Shown here: piece by piece, positions 30,978 through 41,106 of the stretch
Layout: each line of letters starts with the position of its first letter
How positions within the stretch are numbered: position 1 is the stretch's first letter
From: Cytophagales bacterium
Lineage (GTDB): Bacteria; Bacteroidota; Bacteroidia; Cytophagales; JAAEPT01
Direction of reading: 5' to 3'
Length of the DNA stretch: 64,000 bases
Assembly: GCA_024232295.1 (NCBI GenBank)
Contig: JAAEPT010000103.1
Span: forward strand, 1 to 64,000
Notes under the pieces: model-generated
What the model was told of the DNA's origin: nothing
The model's input: only the letters and a program-made list of their open reading frames with translations
Database searches by the model: none
Translations under genes and position numbers: made by a program

Positions 30978-33900
30978 ATGAAACATTCTTTTGCGCTAAT
31001 GCTACTTTGCTTGATTAGTTATCAATCCTTTGCAAGTGCATTTATTACAACATGGCAATCCGATAATAGTGACTCAAATAATGATCCGAGTGCTATTACG
31101 ATCCCGACTACTGGAGGAGGATATAATTATGATATCTACTGGGAGTCAACAGATGATGCAGGTATCAATGGTACTGTAACAGGTGTCACAGGAACTATTG
31201 ACCTAGATTTCGATGGTGAAGAAGGAGAATTCAGAGTAGAGATTACTGGAGACTTTCCTCGTATCTATTTTAATGGTATGGATGATGCGGCAGAATTAAT
31301 TGCGATCAACCAATGGGGAGATATCCAATGGACTTCTATGGAAGATGCTTTCAATGGATGTACAGAACTGACATATGCAGCTAGTGATGCTCCAAATTTA
31401 ACTGGTGTAACAAATTTGAGAGAAATGTTTAGAGACGCATCCTCTTTCAATGGAGACCTTTCTGATTGGGATGTATCCACCATCACAAACATGAACTCCA
31501 TGTTTAGAGATGCAGATAGCTTTAATGGAAATATCACAACATGGAATGTTACTGCAGTAGAAGATTTTAAAACAATGTTTAGAGGAGCATCTTCTTTTAA
31601 CCAAGACATTTCTGAATGGAAATTAATTTCTGCAACAGGAATTAGCAGTATGTTTTATAATGCTAATGCTTTCAACCAAAATATTGGAGAATGGGATGTA
31701 AGTAAAGTTACTTCTTTTAGTAGTGTATTTAGAGGGGCATCTTCTTTTAATCAAGATATTTCTGGATGGAAATTGACTTCTGCAACAAGCTTAAGCAGTT
31801 TTTTAAGAGATGCATCTAGTTTTAATCAAAGCTTAGGAGCATTAGATATTTCTACAATCACCAACTTAACTAATATGTTGAATAATACTGCAATGAGTAC
31901 AGAAAATTATGACAACACATTAACTGGTTGGGCTGCTTTAACTTTACAACCTGGAGAAACTATAGATGTTTCTGGTCTTACTTACTGTTCTGCTGCTTCT
32001 GCAAGAGACCAAATCATATCAAACTTCTCATGGACATTCTCTGGAGATGCTGAAGCTACAAGATCTTCTGCTACATTTGTAACAACAGAGCCTACAGATA
32101 TGGCTGTTTGTGGATTGTCACAAACAACAATTGCTGCTGATGTTTCTGGTACTGGTTTATCATTCCAATGGCAAGAAAACACAGGTGGTGGTTTTACAAA
32201 TGTTTCTGAAGGAGGAGATTATACTGGTGTAACTTCAACAAGCCTTACAATTGGGAATATTCAATCAAAAGTTGGAAATGTTTATCGATTATTAATCACA
32301 AGTAGTGCATGTGAAGCAGATACTTCTAACAGTTCAACAATTTTTAATTCTATTTTAGGTACTTCTGTTTGGACAGGTGCTATTGACACAGACTGGTCTG
32401 AATGTGGTAACTGGTCTAACGGATTAGTTCCTACAAATGCTAATGATGCTCAAATTACAACAGCAGGAAGCTCTCCAGTAATTGGATCTGGAACTAGTTC
32501 TGTACAAAACCTTACTTTTGATAGCGGTGCTATGTTCACAATGGCTGATGGAGCAACTTTAGATATCTATGGTAACATTACAAATGATAACAATTTAACA
32601 TTAACTACAGGTACTATTCAATTTAGAGGCTCATCTCTTCAAAATGTAGCTGGAGGAGGAACATACAGCTTATATAATGTAACAGCAAATAATTCAAACT
32701 TTGTTGTTTTTGATGCAGATGTAAACATAAGTGGAGCATTAACAATCAATAGTAGTACATTTCTTAATACAGGAAAAACTGTTACTTTAAAGAGTACTGC
32801 TTCTGGTACTGGTTTATTAGTTGAAAATGCTACATTTACCAAAAACGGAAACTTTATTTGTGAGAGATTTATCAACCAAAATTCAAGCTTTGGAAACTCT
32901 TCTGCAGGTTCTAGATATATCACATCTCCTGTTTCTAGTGCAACAGTATCAGAAATCAATGACGATCAATCACTAATAATCACACACCCTTATTCAACTA
33001 AAAATGGAGGAGATGGAAATGCTACAGACCCATTCCCTAACATGTTCTACTACAACGAATCATTATTCTCTACAGTGGATGATGGCAGTAGTGTAGGTTG
33101 GGAAACTCCTGCTTCTTTGAGTGAATCAATGCCTATAGGACGTGGTTATAACTTAAGAACAAGCTCTGGTATTACACTTGATATCACAGGAACACCAAAT
33201 AATGGTGACCAATCTGTAATTGTAACTAATACACTTGGTGATGCTTCCTCTGGGTTCAACCTAATTGGAAACCCTTATCCTTCTCCTATTGATTGGGATT
33301 TAGTATATGCAGATAATAGTAGTGACATTGGTTCAACAATCTGGTTGAGAAATGCTACTTCTCAGTATGGTGGTTCTTTCATCACATACAATGCAGGTAG
33401 TCAAATTACTGTTCCTAGTGCTGCTAGTTATGATGGAAAAGTAGCAATGATGCAAGGTTTCTTCGTTCAAAACCCATCAGCAGGTGCTGCAGTAGTTAAT
33501 TTTTCAAATACACACAGAGTGACAACACATGCTGCAGAGGTTTTCTACAGAGAAGAAGCTCCTAAGCCGCAAGTGTTATTACAATTAACTGGATCTGATA
33601 ATTACTTTGATGAAATTGCAGTTTATACTGATGATAATGCTACTGATGGAGTAGAAAAAGAATTTGACAGTGAGATGTTCCAATACAATAGTTTACCAAA
33701 CCCTACATTGTACACTATTGTAGAAGATAAGAATATTAAGATTAACGGAATCCCTACTCCTGAACAAAACAAAGTTATTCCACTAGGTATGTACTTACCA
33801 AAGAATGGAAATTTTACATTCTCAGTAAACGAATTGATTGCTGGAAATGAAGATTTAAAAATGTTCTTGGAGGATATGCAAACAGGTGAATTAGTAGAAT

Positions 33901-34268
33901 TAGATAAAAATGCAACATATAGTTTCTCTGGAGACAAAGGAACTGTTGAAGAGCGTTTCAATATCATTATTCAACCTAAAACAAGTGTAATAACAGACAA
34001 TATCAAAAACATTCAAGAGGAAGTATCTATCTATCCTAACCCAGCAATCAATCAAATTACAATCACTTTGATTAACTCATACATTGGTGATTATAATGTA
34101 AGTATTGTTGATATGCAAGGTAAAGAAGTTTCTTCTTCAAGTTTTGAGAAAACACAAAACAGAACATCTTTCAACACAAATCTTGATCTGGCAAGTGGAA
34201 TTTACTTTATTCACTTAACTCCTACTCAAGGTGGTAATACAGTTGTTCAAAAGTTAATCATCCAATAA
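30978..34268 (+). CDS. BspA-like (DUF285) surface protein with T9SS type A C-terminal sorting domain
   Basis: Signal peptide; repeats MFRDASSFNGDLSDWDVSTITNMNSMF...; C-term VSIYPNPAINQITITL...GIYFIHLTPTQGGNTVVQKLIIQ. Confidence 0.92.
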   Translation: MKHSFALMLLCLISYQSFASAFITTWQSDNSDSNNDPSAITIPTTGGGYNYDIYWESTDDAGINGTVTGVTGTIDLDFDGEEGEFRVEITGDFPRIYFNGMDDAAELIAINQWGDIQWTSMEDAFNGCTELTYAASDAPNLTGVTNLREMFRDASSFNGDLSDWDVSTITNMNSMFRDADSFNGNITTWNVTAVEDFKTMFRGASSFNQDISEWKLISATGISSMFYNANAFNQNIGEWDVSKVTSFSSVFRGASSFNQDISGWKLTSATSLSSFLRDASSFNQSLGALDISTITNLTNMLNNTAMSTENYDNTLTGWAALTLQPGETIDVSGLTYCSAASARDQIISNFSWTFSGDAEATRSSATFVTTEPTDMAVCGLSQTTIAADVSGTGLSFQWQENTGGGFTNVSEGGDYTGVTSTSLTIGNIQSKVGNVYRLLITSSACEADTSNSSTIFNSILGTSVWTGAIDTDWSECGNWSNGLVPTNANDAQITTAGSSPVIGSGTSSVQNLTFDSGAMFTMADGATLDIYGNITNDNNLTLTTGTIQFRGSSLQNVAGGGTYSLYNVTANNSNFVVFDADVNISGALTINSSTFLNTGKTVTLKSTASGTGLLVENATFTKNGNFICERFINQNSSFGNSSAGSRYITSPVSSATVSEINDDQSLIITHPYSTKNGGDGNATDPFPNMFYYNESLFSTVDDGSSVGWETPASLSESMPIGRGYNLRTSSGITLDITGTPNNGDQSVIVTNTLGDASSGFNLIGNPYPSPIDWDLVYADNSSDIGSTIWLRNATSQYGGSFITYNAGSQITVPSAASYDGKVAMMQGFFVQNPSAGAAVVNFSNTHRVTTHAAEVFYREEAPKPQVLLQLTGSDNYFDEIAVYTDDNATDGVEKEFDSEMFQYNSLPNPTLYTIVEDKNIKINGIPTPEQNKVIPLGMYLPKNGNFTFSVNELIAGNEDLKMFLEDMQTGELVELDKNATYSFSGDKGTVEERFNIIIQPKTSVITDNIKNIQEEVSIYPNPAINQITITLINSYIGDYNVSIVDMQGKEVSSSSFEKTQNRTSFNTNLDLASGIYFIHLTPTQGGNTVVQKLIIQ

Positions 34269-34280
34269 ATATTCACCCTC

Positions 34281-34325
34281 AAAAAAGATATATTGATATT
34301 TGTTTTTATCAATATATCTTTTTTA
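34281..34325 (+). terminator. Strong terminator between BspA-like gene and exosortase locus
   Basis: AAAAAGATATATTGATA / TATCAATATATCTTTTT 17-bp stem with T-run. Confidence 0.85.
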
Positions 34326-34350
34326 CTTGCAGGGTAAAAAAAGCTAGATC

Positions 34351-34626
34351 ATGAAAATTTCAGAATTCTTATTAAAGTTCTCAACGAACGTAACAGAAGC
34401 TGTAGAGAAGGCTAATAGGACTCAAGGTGCTAGAAATGCTGAAGGTGCATTACAACCAAATGTTCCTAAGCCAATGGGACCTCCAGATGATCCATCTCCT
34501 ATTCCTTTAGAAGGATCTGAGATATTCTTCGTAGTAGCAGTTGTTGTTACAATTGGGGTATTCTTATACTACACTTATCAAACCAAAGAAGAAGACAAAC
34601 TTGAACTTGAATTGGAAAAAAAATAA
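34351..34626 (+). CDS. Small tail-anchored protein, candidate exosortase substrate (PID-CTERM-like)
   Basis: PPDDPSPIPLEGSEIFFVVAVVVTIGVFLYYTYQTKEED: Pro-rich linker, PLEG motif, single C-terminal TM segment, charged tail; overlaps the exosortase gene. Confidence 0.6.
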   Translation: MKISEFLLKFSTNVTEAVEKANRTQGARNAEGALQPNVPKPMGPPDDPSPIPLEGSEIFFVVAVVVTIGVFLYYTYQTKEEDKLELELEKK

Positions 34627-35125
34627 AGGTATAAAGTTCCTAGTAATTATAATTCTACTTTTTATTACTTGGAACTTTTTATACAAATCTTGGTTGTTAA
34701 ATTCTTCTTTTTCTTACCAAATTTGCCTACTTCTCACTAAAAGTAGTGCAATATTTTTCTCCATGCTTGGATATGAAGTAACTCACACAGGTTATGACAT
34801 TACAGTAAATGGAACACACTCTCTACACATCGCAGAACCATGTAATGGTTTAGATTTTTTCGGATTATTTATTTGCTTTATTTTAGCATTTCCTACAACT
34901 ATCAAAGAAAAGTTAAAATTTCTCCCAATTGGTTTATTAACTATTCATGTCTTAAACATGATAAGAATTAATCTCTTAATTTTTAATTACTATCATTTCA
35001 GAACATCATTTGATTTCAATCATAAAGTAACTTTCAACCTTATAGTATATGGTATAATGTTAGTTATGTGGGTTTTATGGACAAGAAAACAAATACAAAA
35101 AGGTGGAATTAGCACAACGAAATAA
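34601..35125 (+). CDS. Exosortase/archaeosortase family protein (XrtX-like)
   Basis: Cys-Arg-His catalytic pattern AEPCNGLDFFGLF / HVLNMIRINLLIF / FDFNHKVTFNLIVYG in a multi-TM protein. ORF track begins at 34541; no ATG lies upstream of the first TM, so a TTG at 34601 or 34607 is proposed. Confidence 0.85.
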   Translation: MNLNWKKNKGIKFLVIIILLFITWNFLYKSWLLNSSFSYQICLLLTKSSAIFFSMLGYEVTHTGYDITVNGTHSLHIAEPCNGLDFFGLFICFILAFPTTIKEKLKFLPIGLLTIHVLNMIRINLLIFNYYHFRTSFDFNHKVTFNLIVYGIMLVMWVLWTRKQIQKGGISTTK

Positions 35126-35543
35126 AAGAATTATCTATGCCAGCATCATCTTTTTGTATCAATCTGTTATAGACTTTTTCAGAGATGATATTGCTACCTT
35201 TTTAGATAATCAAAATATTAAAATATTATCTTTTTCTATTACAGGGATATTTTTATTTGTATTAATCATACATAGGGCATTCATACATGGAATCATCATT
35301 AGAATACTAACTCAACAAAAAAAGCTACTTAAATACTATGTAGTTATAGATATTAGTATGTTTTCATTCTTTTTTCTATATGAAGTATTAAATAACTTTA
35401 TGAAGTTTGGAAAATACCCAGAAATATTAAAGGACACCTTTCATAAGTTTTTAAGCACCCCTATTCTATTAATGATATTTCTATCTGCTTACTTTATATT
35501 TATGGAAATCGAAAAGCTAGAAAACAAAAAGGATGAAAGTTAA
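35103..35543 (+). CDS. Multi-TM protein in exosortase locus (possible XrtX-associated membrane protein)
   Basis: GTG start overlapping the exosortase 3' end; four apparent TM helices; positional evidence. Confidence 0.6.
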   Translation: MELAQRNKRIIYASIIFLYQSVIDFFRDDIATFLDNQNIKILSFSITGIFLFVLIIHRAFIHGIIIRILTQQKKLLKYYVVIDISMFSFFFLYEVLNNFMKFGKYPEILKDTFHKFLSTPILLMIFLSAYFIFMEIEKLENKKDES

Positions 35544-35564
35544 ATATACTTTCATCCTTTTTGT
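35533..35564 (+). terminator. Terminator of exosortase operon
   Basis: GGATGAAAG-ttaaatata-CTTTCATCCTTTTT overlapping the stop codon. Confidence 0.85.
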
Positions 35565-35583
35565 TTATGTAATAAGAAGTAGA

Positions 35584-36312
35584 TTACTTGTTATACTGAA
35601 TTATACAGCTTTCATCAACCTCATAATACCATCTACTTTCTCCACCACCAATTGTTCTATCTGTAAAAGTTAGCGTTTTTGTAGAATCAGTACTTGAAAA
35701 AGAAACATTATCAATAATTGTTGAAGACTGTTCATTGTTACCAGTGATTACACCCTTTATTTCTAAAAATCTATTCAAAATAAACTCAGTATTATAGCTT
35801 TCATTTGTTTCTAAGACAACTTTATGACCTGTTGGATGATTCTCTTCATAAGAAATTACAACAAGACCATATTGAGTTAATAAATCAGAGACTACATCAT
35901 TTTGGAGATCATCATCACTCCAATCTATTGCCAATTCACTAGTGTTATCAAGATAAAGTATAATTTGATTCAAACTTGGATAAGGAATTATATCTAAAGC
36001 TAATGATTCTGTCTTTTTAATCAACCCTTCTGCGTTTTGGATAGCATAAAAAACAGATAATACATCATCCACAAGGGCATCAGAAATACGAGCAGAATCT
36101 GTCCAATTTGTATTTTCTTCTAATGTATATTTTACTGCTATTAATTGTGCTTTTTGCAATAACTCTTCTGTTTGTAATGTATTTGTTGAATCAGTACATA
36201 CAGACTCGATAGGTGTATTTGTAACTATTGTTGTTGAAGAAGCATCATCATCTGTACCACATGACATGAAACACAATGCTACAGAAAATACGATCCATTT
36301 AATATCTTTCAT
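35584..36312 (-). CDS. Hypothetical lipoprotein
   Basis: Lipobox LCFMSCGTDDD, 242 aa. Confidence 0.7.
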   Translation of the reverse strand: MKDIKWIVFSVALCFMSCGTDDDASSTTIVTNTPIESVCTDSTNTLQTEELLQKAQLIAVKYTLEENTNWTDSARISDALVDDVLSVFYAIQNAEGLIKKTESLALDIIPYPSLNQIILYLDNTSELAIDWSDDDLQNDVVSDLLTQYGLVVISYEENHPTGHKVVLETNESYNTEFILNRFLEIKGVITGNNEQSSTIIDNVSFSSTDSTKTLTFTDRTIGGGESRWYYEVDESCIIQYNK

Positions 36313-37102
36313 TTAAAACTTGTTTTAATCTATAATGATAACTATTGAATGAGTTCAAATTGTTATGCCTTGCTCTTGGAATCAAAAATAAATTAATTTT
36401 ATGACTAACTCGTTCTTTTATTTTCAAACTTGAATCATGAGAAATAACTTTGTCAGATGTCCCATGAAAAATAGAAATAGGAATAGATGTTTCTATTTCT
36501 TGACAAAAATAATAGGTTGGAATTTCGTACTTCAATAGAAAAGTAGGAAACCAAGAAAAGTATTGTTTAGACAAATCTCTCATACTATAAAACGGGGTTT
36601 CCATAATTAGTTGGTAAGGATAAGCTTTTGAAGATACATAAGCAGCTAATCCTGCTCCCAAAGATTTACCATATACATGAATATTATTTTCTGAATAATG
36701 TTCTTTTAGGTTATCATACATAAACATTGCATCCCTCATCAAACTATTACTCGTTCTTACCCCCTTACTTTTTCCATATGATCGATAATCATACATGAAT
36801 ACATCATATCCTAAGTTTAAGAAATCTTCTCCAACATCACTTCCCCATTTTTGGATATTACCAGCATTTCCATGTAAGTAAAAGATAACTCCTTTACTCT
36901 TCAGAGGTGTTTTAATCAAAACAGAATTTAAAACCACACCAATAGAAGGAGAATAATTTCGTTCTTCAAACTCAAAGGAGAAATTGAATTGATAATTTGC
37001 TTTAAGTCGAACTGGATAGAAAATATATCTATCTTGAATAATGAAGAATAATACACCTATTATGCTACATAACGCAAAAAGAATTACAAAGAAGTATGCC
37101 AT
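36299..37102 (-). CDS. Alpha/beta hydrolase (BEM46/ABHD-like, membrane-anchored)
   Basis: N-terminal TM, FYLHGNAGNIQKWGSDV, YGKSLGAGLAAYV, IFHGTSDKVI, HNNLNS. Confidence 0.85.
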   Translation of the reverse strand: MAYFFVILFALCSIIGVLFFIIQDRYIFYPVRLKANYQFNFSFEFEERNYSPSIGVVLNSVLIKTPLKSKGVIFYLHGNAGNIQKWGSDVGEDFLNLGYDVFMYDYRSYGKSKGVRTSNSLMRDAMFMYDNLKEHYSENNIHVYGKSLGAGLAAYVSSKAYPYQLIMETPFYSMRDLSKQYFSWFPTFLLKYEIPTYYFCQEIETSIPISIFHGTSDKVISHDSSLKIKERVSHKINLFLIPRARHNNLNSFNSYHYRLKQVLNERY

Positions 37103-37188
37103 GCTTTTTAGTAGAATTGTTAATTGTGATTATTTCTTTTATATAGTCGCAGCATAATGAACAAAAAATAATACTAAAAAACAAAAAA

Positions 37189-37210
37189 TGTCATTATTTA
37201 GATAATGACA
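37189..37210. promoter_or_regulatory. Perfect palindrome TGTCATTAT-ttag-ATAATGACA
   Basis: 9-bp perfect arms, no T-run, in the divergent intergenic region upstream of the AraC gene. Confidence 0.45.
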
Positions 37211-37367
37211 ACATCATTGTTTCTTAGAGAATTACAATATTCAAAACAACTAAAAACAACTAGAAACAAGTTTCTACTGCCAATAAATAGACAATTAGCT
37301 TATAAATAAAGTTTGATTTGATATTATAAAATATTAGTTTTGTACAAATTTAACAATGTGATACTTT

Positions 37368-38279
37368 ATGGAGAATTATAACAAAATAATAGAATCTCTT
37401 AATGTAAAAATTGCAAAAGCAAAAAATATCGGTGTTGCCAAAAATGTTACTGTAACTGATTTTTTTGACATTACAAACACAATTATTCTTGTTAATCAAG
37501 GTGAAATTGTATTTGGAGACGAAGATACAGTCGCAAAAGAAGGAGATATATTATTTGTTCCTAATAATGCTTCTACCCAAATTACGTATGGTAATAAGCA
37601 AAAATCTGTTGAGGTAAGTAATGATGAATTACACAAGAATCTAGAAACTTACTTTGCTTATGAAAATATCAACGCTTATGATAACTTTAGTTATATTACT
37701 TTAAACACTAAAGTTTTTGATTCTGTAAATTTCTTTCAATCACTAGATATCCCTCCATTTGTCATTCCTCAACACAAAAAAATGGAAAAACTTGTTAGGA
37801 GTATTATTGAAGAACAATTACAAAGTAATATAGGAAAAGATAGAGTTATTTCATTATTAGCAGATCAGCTAATTATTGAAGTCATTCGATACATTGATAA
37901 GAATAACTTATTTGTAGAACAAATAGCTACCAACACTAGTTATTTGAAAGACCCTCGCCTACTAGACTTATTCGGTTATATTCGTGAGAATCTTAGTGAT
38001 GACTTATCAAATAAAGCACTAGCCAAAATCGCTAATGTATCTGAAGATTATGTGGGGCAATACTTCAAAATGCTAACAGGTATTAATCCTCAAGATTACA
38101 TTGAATATCAACGTATGGAAAAGGCTGTTCATTTACTTAGAACATCTAAACAAAGCATCAAAGATATTGGACAAGAAGTTGGATACAAAGACACCGCTTA
38201 TTTTTGTAGAAGATTTAAAATGATGTTTGGTATTTCTGCTGGAAAAATGAGAAAACGAGAATCGTTAATGAATTTATAA
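37368..38279 (+). CDS. AraC-family transcriptional regulator
   Basis: C-terminal NKALAKIANVSEDYVGQYFKMLTGINPQDYIEYQRMEKAVHLL...IKDIGQEVGYKDTAYFCRRFKMMFG. Confidence 0.9.
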   Translation: MENYNKIIESLNVKIAKAKNIGVAKNVTVTDFFDITNTIILVNQGEIVFGDEDTVAKEGDILFVPNNASTQITYGNKQKSVEVSNDELHKNLETYFAYENINAYDNFSYITLNTKVFDSVNFFQSLDIPPFVIPQHKKMEKLVRSIIEEQLQSNIGKDRVISLLADQLIIEVIRYIDKNNLFVEQIATNTSYLKDPRLLDLFGYIRENLSDDLSNKALAKIANVSEDYVGQYFKMLTGINPQDYIEYQRMEKAVHLLRTSKQSIKDIGQEVGYKDTAYFCRRFKMMFGISAGKMRKRESLMNL

Positions 38280-38281
38280 AA

Positions 38282-38321
38282 ATAAAAAAGCGAATGAAAT
38301 TTGATTCATTCGCTTTTTTGT
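38282..38321. terminator. Bidirectional terminator
   Basis: AAAAAGCGAATGAA-atttga-TTCATTCGCTTTTTT. Confidence 0.85.
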
Positions 38322-38340
38322 TGGTCATTAATTAATATTT

Positions 38341-40980
38341 TTAATTATACATCTTATGAATAATATCTGCTACTAAAGCTGTCCATCCTGTTTGATGTGA
38401 AGCTCCTAATCCAGCTCCATTATCTCCATGGAAGTATTCATAAAATAATACATAATCTTTGAAATGAGGATCATTTTGCATTTTTGGATGACGATTATAA
38501 ACTGCTCGTTTCCCTTCCTCATCTTTTGTGAAAACACCAATCATTCGTTTTGATAATTCCCTTGTAACTTCCGGAATTGTTAAGTGATTTTTGCTACCTG
38601 TAGGGAATTCCATTGTAAAGTTATCATCATAATAAAAATCAAACTTCCAAAGAGACTCTAAAATCAAGTAGTTTACAGGAAACCAAATCGGTCCTCTCCA
38701 ATTCGAATTACCACCAAATAAGTAAGAGTCAGACTCTCCTGGGTTATATCCAACAGAAAATACTTCATCTCCTACTTTAAACTCATAAGGGTTCTCTTTA
38801 TGGTGTTTTGATAAAGCTCTGATACCATAATCAGACAAGAACTCTTCCTCATCCAATACACGTTCTAACAATTTCTTCATTCGGAAACCTCTCATTAAAG
38901 AGAATAAACGTCTTTCTCCCTTACCAATCTCATCCCAACGAGAGACCAAACGAGCTAATTTTGGACGAACTTTTTGATAAAAGTCCAATCGATCTCTAAA
39001 TAAGTGAAGCTTCTCATGAGTTTCGCTTTTCAATGTTTCTACAGCAAATAAAGGAATAATTCCGACCATTGAACGAATCTTCAATCGCATTGTAGGACCA
39101 TTTTCCATATGAAGAATATCGTAATAAAAATTATCTTCATCATCCCACAAACTTACTTTATCATCAGTAGCATCATGAATTGCTTCTGCAATGTACAAGA
39201 AGTGATCTAAGAACTTCATTGCCATCTCTTGATATACTTTATTCTCAGTAGCCAAATCTAATGAAATACGAAGCATATTTAAGGCAAACATAGCCATCCA
39301 GCTTGTTCCATCAGCTTGTTCTAATTTTCCACCAGTAGGCAAAGGACGACTTCTATCAAATACTCCAATATTATCAAGTCCTAAGAAACCTCCTTCAAAG
39401 ATATTATTACCACTACTATCTTTTCTATTCACCCACCATGTGAAGTTTAACATCAACTTATGGAAAGCTTGTTCTAGGAATTCTAAATCACCATCACTTC
39501 CTTTTTGCTTCTTATCAATGTGGAACACTCTCAATACAGCCCAGGCATGTACAGGAGGGTTTACATCACTAAAATTCCATTCATAGGCAGGAATTTGCCC
39601 ATTAGGATGGATATACCATTCATCCAATAAAAGCAATAGTTGTTTTTTGGCAAAATCTGCATCAATACGAGCAATTGGAATACAGTGAAAAGCTAAATCC
39701 CATGCAGCATACCAAGGATATTCCCATTTATCTGGCATTGAGATAATATCAGCATTATGTAAGTGTCTCCAATGCTGATTACGTCCCTGCTTTCTCTCTT
39801 TTGGAGGAGTAGAACGACCTTCATCACCATCCATCCATTCCTTTACATTATAGTAGTAGAATTGCTTAGTCCACATCAAGCCACCAAATGCCTGACGTTG
39901 AATATTAATCAAGTCGTCTTCTTCATCTGGAATTTTTGCTTGAATTTCTTCATAAAAATCATCTGCCTGTTGAAGACGCTCAGCAAATAATTGATGAAAA
40001 TCTACAAAAGGCTGTGACAATTCTTTTTTAGAAAGACGTACACAAACCTCTTTTTTTCCATTTGCAGGAACTACTACCTTGTAAATACCTGATACTTTGG
40101 TTCCCTCCCTATCCACATTAATGGCTTCTTTATGACCGTTTACTACATAGTCATTAATTCCATCTTTAGTATACTTACTATTATTAGTGCCTCCATAAAG
40201 CAGTTTTCTATTTGTTTCATTATCACAAAAAGCTAACTCTACTCCATCTTCAAAGTATAAATGATAATTCCCTAACTCTTCATGGTTAATGGCAACATAA
40301 GTATCACTTTCTGCAACCATAGTAGGTACCGAAGTTGTGTATTGTAACCTCCAAGTATTTCTAAACCATGCAGTAGGTAATAAATATAATTCCTCTTCTC
40401 GATCTCCTCTATTCTCAATTACTGCTTTAAATAATAAATCATCTTCATCTACTTTAGCATACTCCAAAAAGATGTCATAATACTCATCATTATCAAAGAT
40501 TCCAGTATCTAGAATTTCGTATTCTAAATCTTGTTTTCCTCTGTGTCTATTCTCATCAACAAGTTGTTTATAAGGAAATGGATTTTGAGGGTACTTATAT
40601 AACATTTTCATGTATGAATGTGTAGGAGTACTATCAAGGTAATAATACATCTCTTTCACATCTTCTCCATGATTTCCTTCATTACCTGTCAACCCAAAGA
40701 TACGTTCCTTAAGTATAGGGTCTTTTCCATTCCAAAAAGCCCAAGAAAAGTTCAACAGTTGTTGGCCATCACTTACTCCTCCAATTCCTTCTTCTCCCCA
40801 ACGATAGGCATTACTACGAGCCATATCATGTGAAACACTTTCCCAAGCAGATCCATCAGCACTATAATCTTCTCGGACAGTTCCCCATTGTCTTTCTGTC
40901 AAATAAGGTCCCCATTTCTTCCAAGAGACTTTTCCTTCTTCTTCGTCTTTTAGGCGTTGTTTTTCAATATTATGTTGCAT
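38341..40980 (-). CDS. Large GH63/MGH1-like glycoside hydrolase, cytosolic
   Basis: LTERQWGTVREDYSADGSAWESVSHDMARSNAYRWGEEGIGG, GRNQHWRHLHNADIISMPDKWEYPWYAAWDLAFH, HQTGWTALVADI; no signal peptide. Confidence 0.8.
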   Translation of the reverse strand: MQHNIEKQRLKDEEEGKVSWKKWGPYLTERQWGTVREDYSADGSAWESVSHDMARSNAYRWGEEGIGGVSDGQQLLNFSWAFWNGKDPILKERIFGLTGNEGNHGEDVKEMYYYLDSTPTHSYMKMLYKYPQNPFPYKQLVDENRHRGKQDLEYEILDTGIFDNDEYYDIFLEYAKVDEDDLLFKAVIENRGDREEELYLLPTAWFRNTWRLQYTTSVPTMVAESDTYVAINHEELGNYHLYFEDGVELAFCDNETNRKLLYGGTNNSKYTKDGINDYVVNGHKEAINVDREGTKVSGIYKVVVPANGKKEVCVRLSKKELSQPFVDFHQLFAERLQQADDFYEEIQAKIPDEEDDLINIQRQAFGGLMWTKQFYYYNVKEWMDGDEGRSTPPKERKQGRNQHWRHLHNADIISMPDKWEYPWYAAWDLAFHCIPIARIDADFAKKQLLLLLDEWYIHPNGQIPAYEWNFSDVNPPVHAWAVLRVFHIDKKQKGSDGDLEFLEQAFHKLMLNFTWWVNRKDSSGNNIFEGGFLGLDNIGVFDRSRPLPTGGKLEQADGTSWMAMFALNMLRISLDLATENKVYQEMAMKFLDHFLYIAEAIHDATDDKVSLWDDEDNFYYDILHMENGPTMRLKIRSMVGIIPLFAVETLKSETHEKLHLFRDRLDFYQKVRPKLARLVSRWDEIGKGERRLFSLMRGFRMKKLLERVLDEEEFLSDYGIRALSKHHKENPYEFKVGDEVFSVGYNPGESDSYLFGGNSNWRGPIWFPVNYLILESLWKFDFYYDDNFTMEFPTGSKNHLTIPEVTRELSKRMIGVFTKDEEGKRAVYNRHPKMQNDPHFKDYVLFYEYFHGDNGAGLGASHQTGWTALVADIIHKMYN

Positions 40981-41106
40981 AACATTCGGTGTTTGTGATT
41001 GATCTTAACGAAAAAATAATTAAGGTAACTAATATATAAAAAAATAAGCCCTTATGAATGAACATAAAGGCTTATTTCTTAATAATTCGATAAACGAAAT
41101 ATATTT

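Noticed and set aside
31265-33967. Antisense ORFs opposite the BspA-like gene (31265..31609, 31398..31604, 32639..32959, 33623..33967)
   Set aside because: Shadow ORFs of a low-stop-density coding strand; no domain or start-site support.
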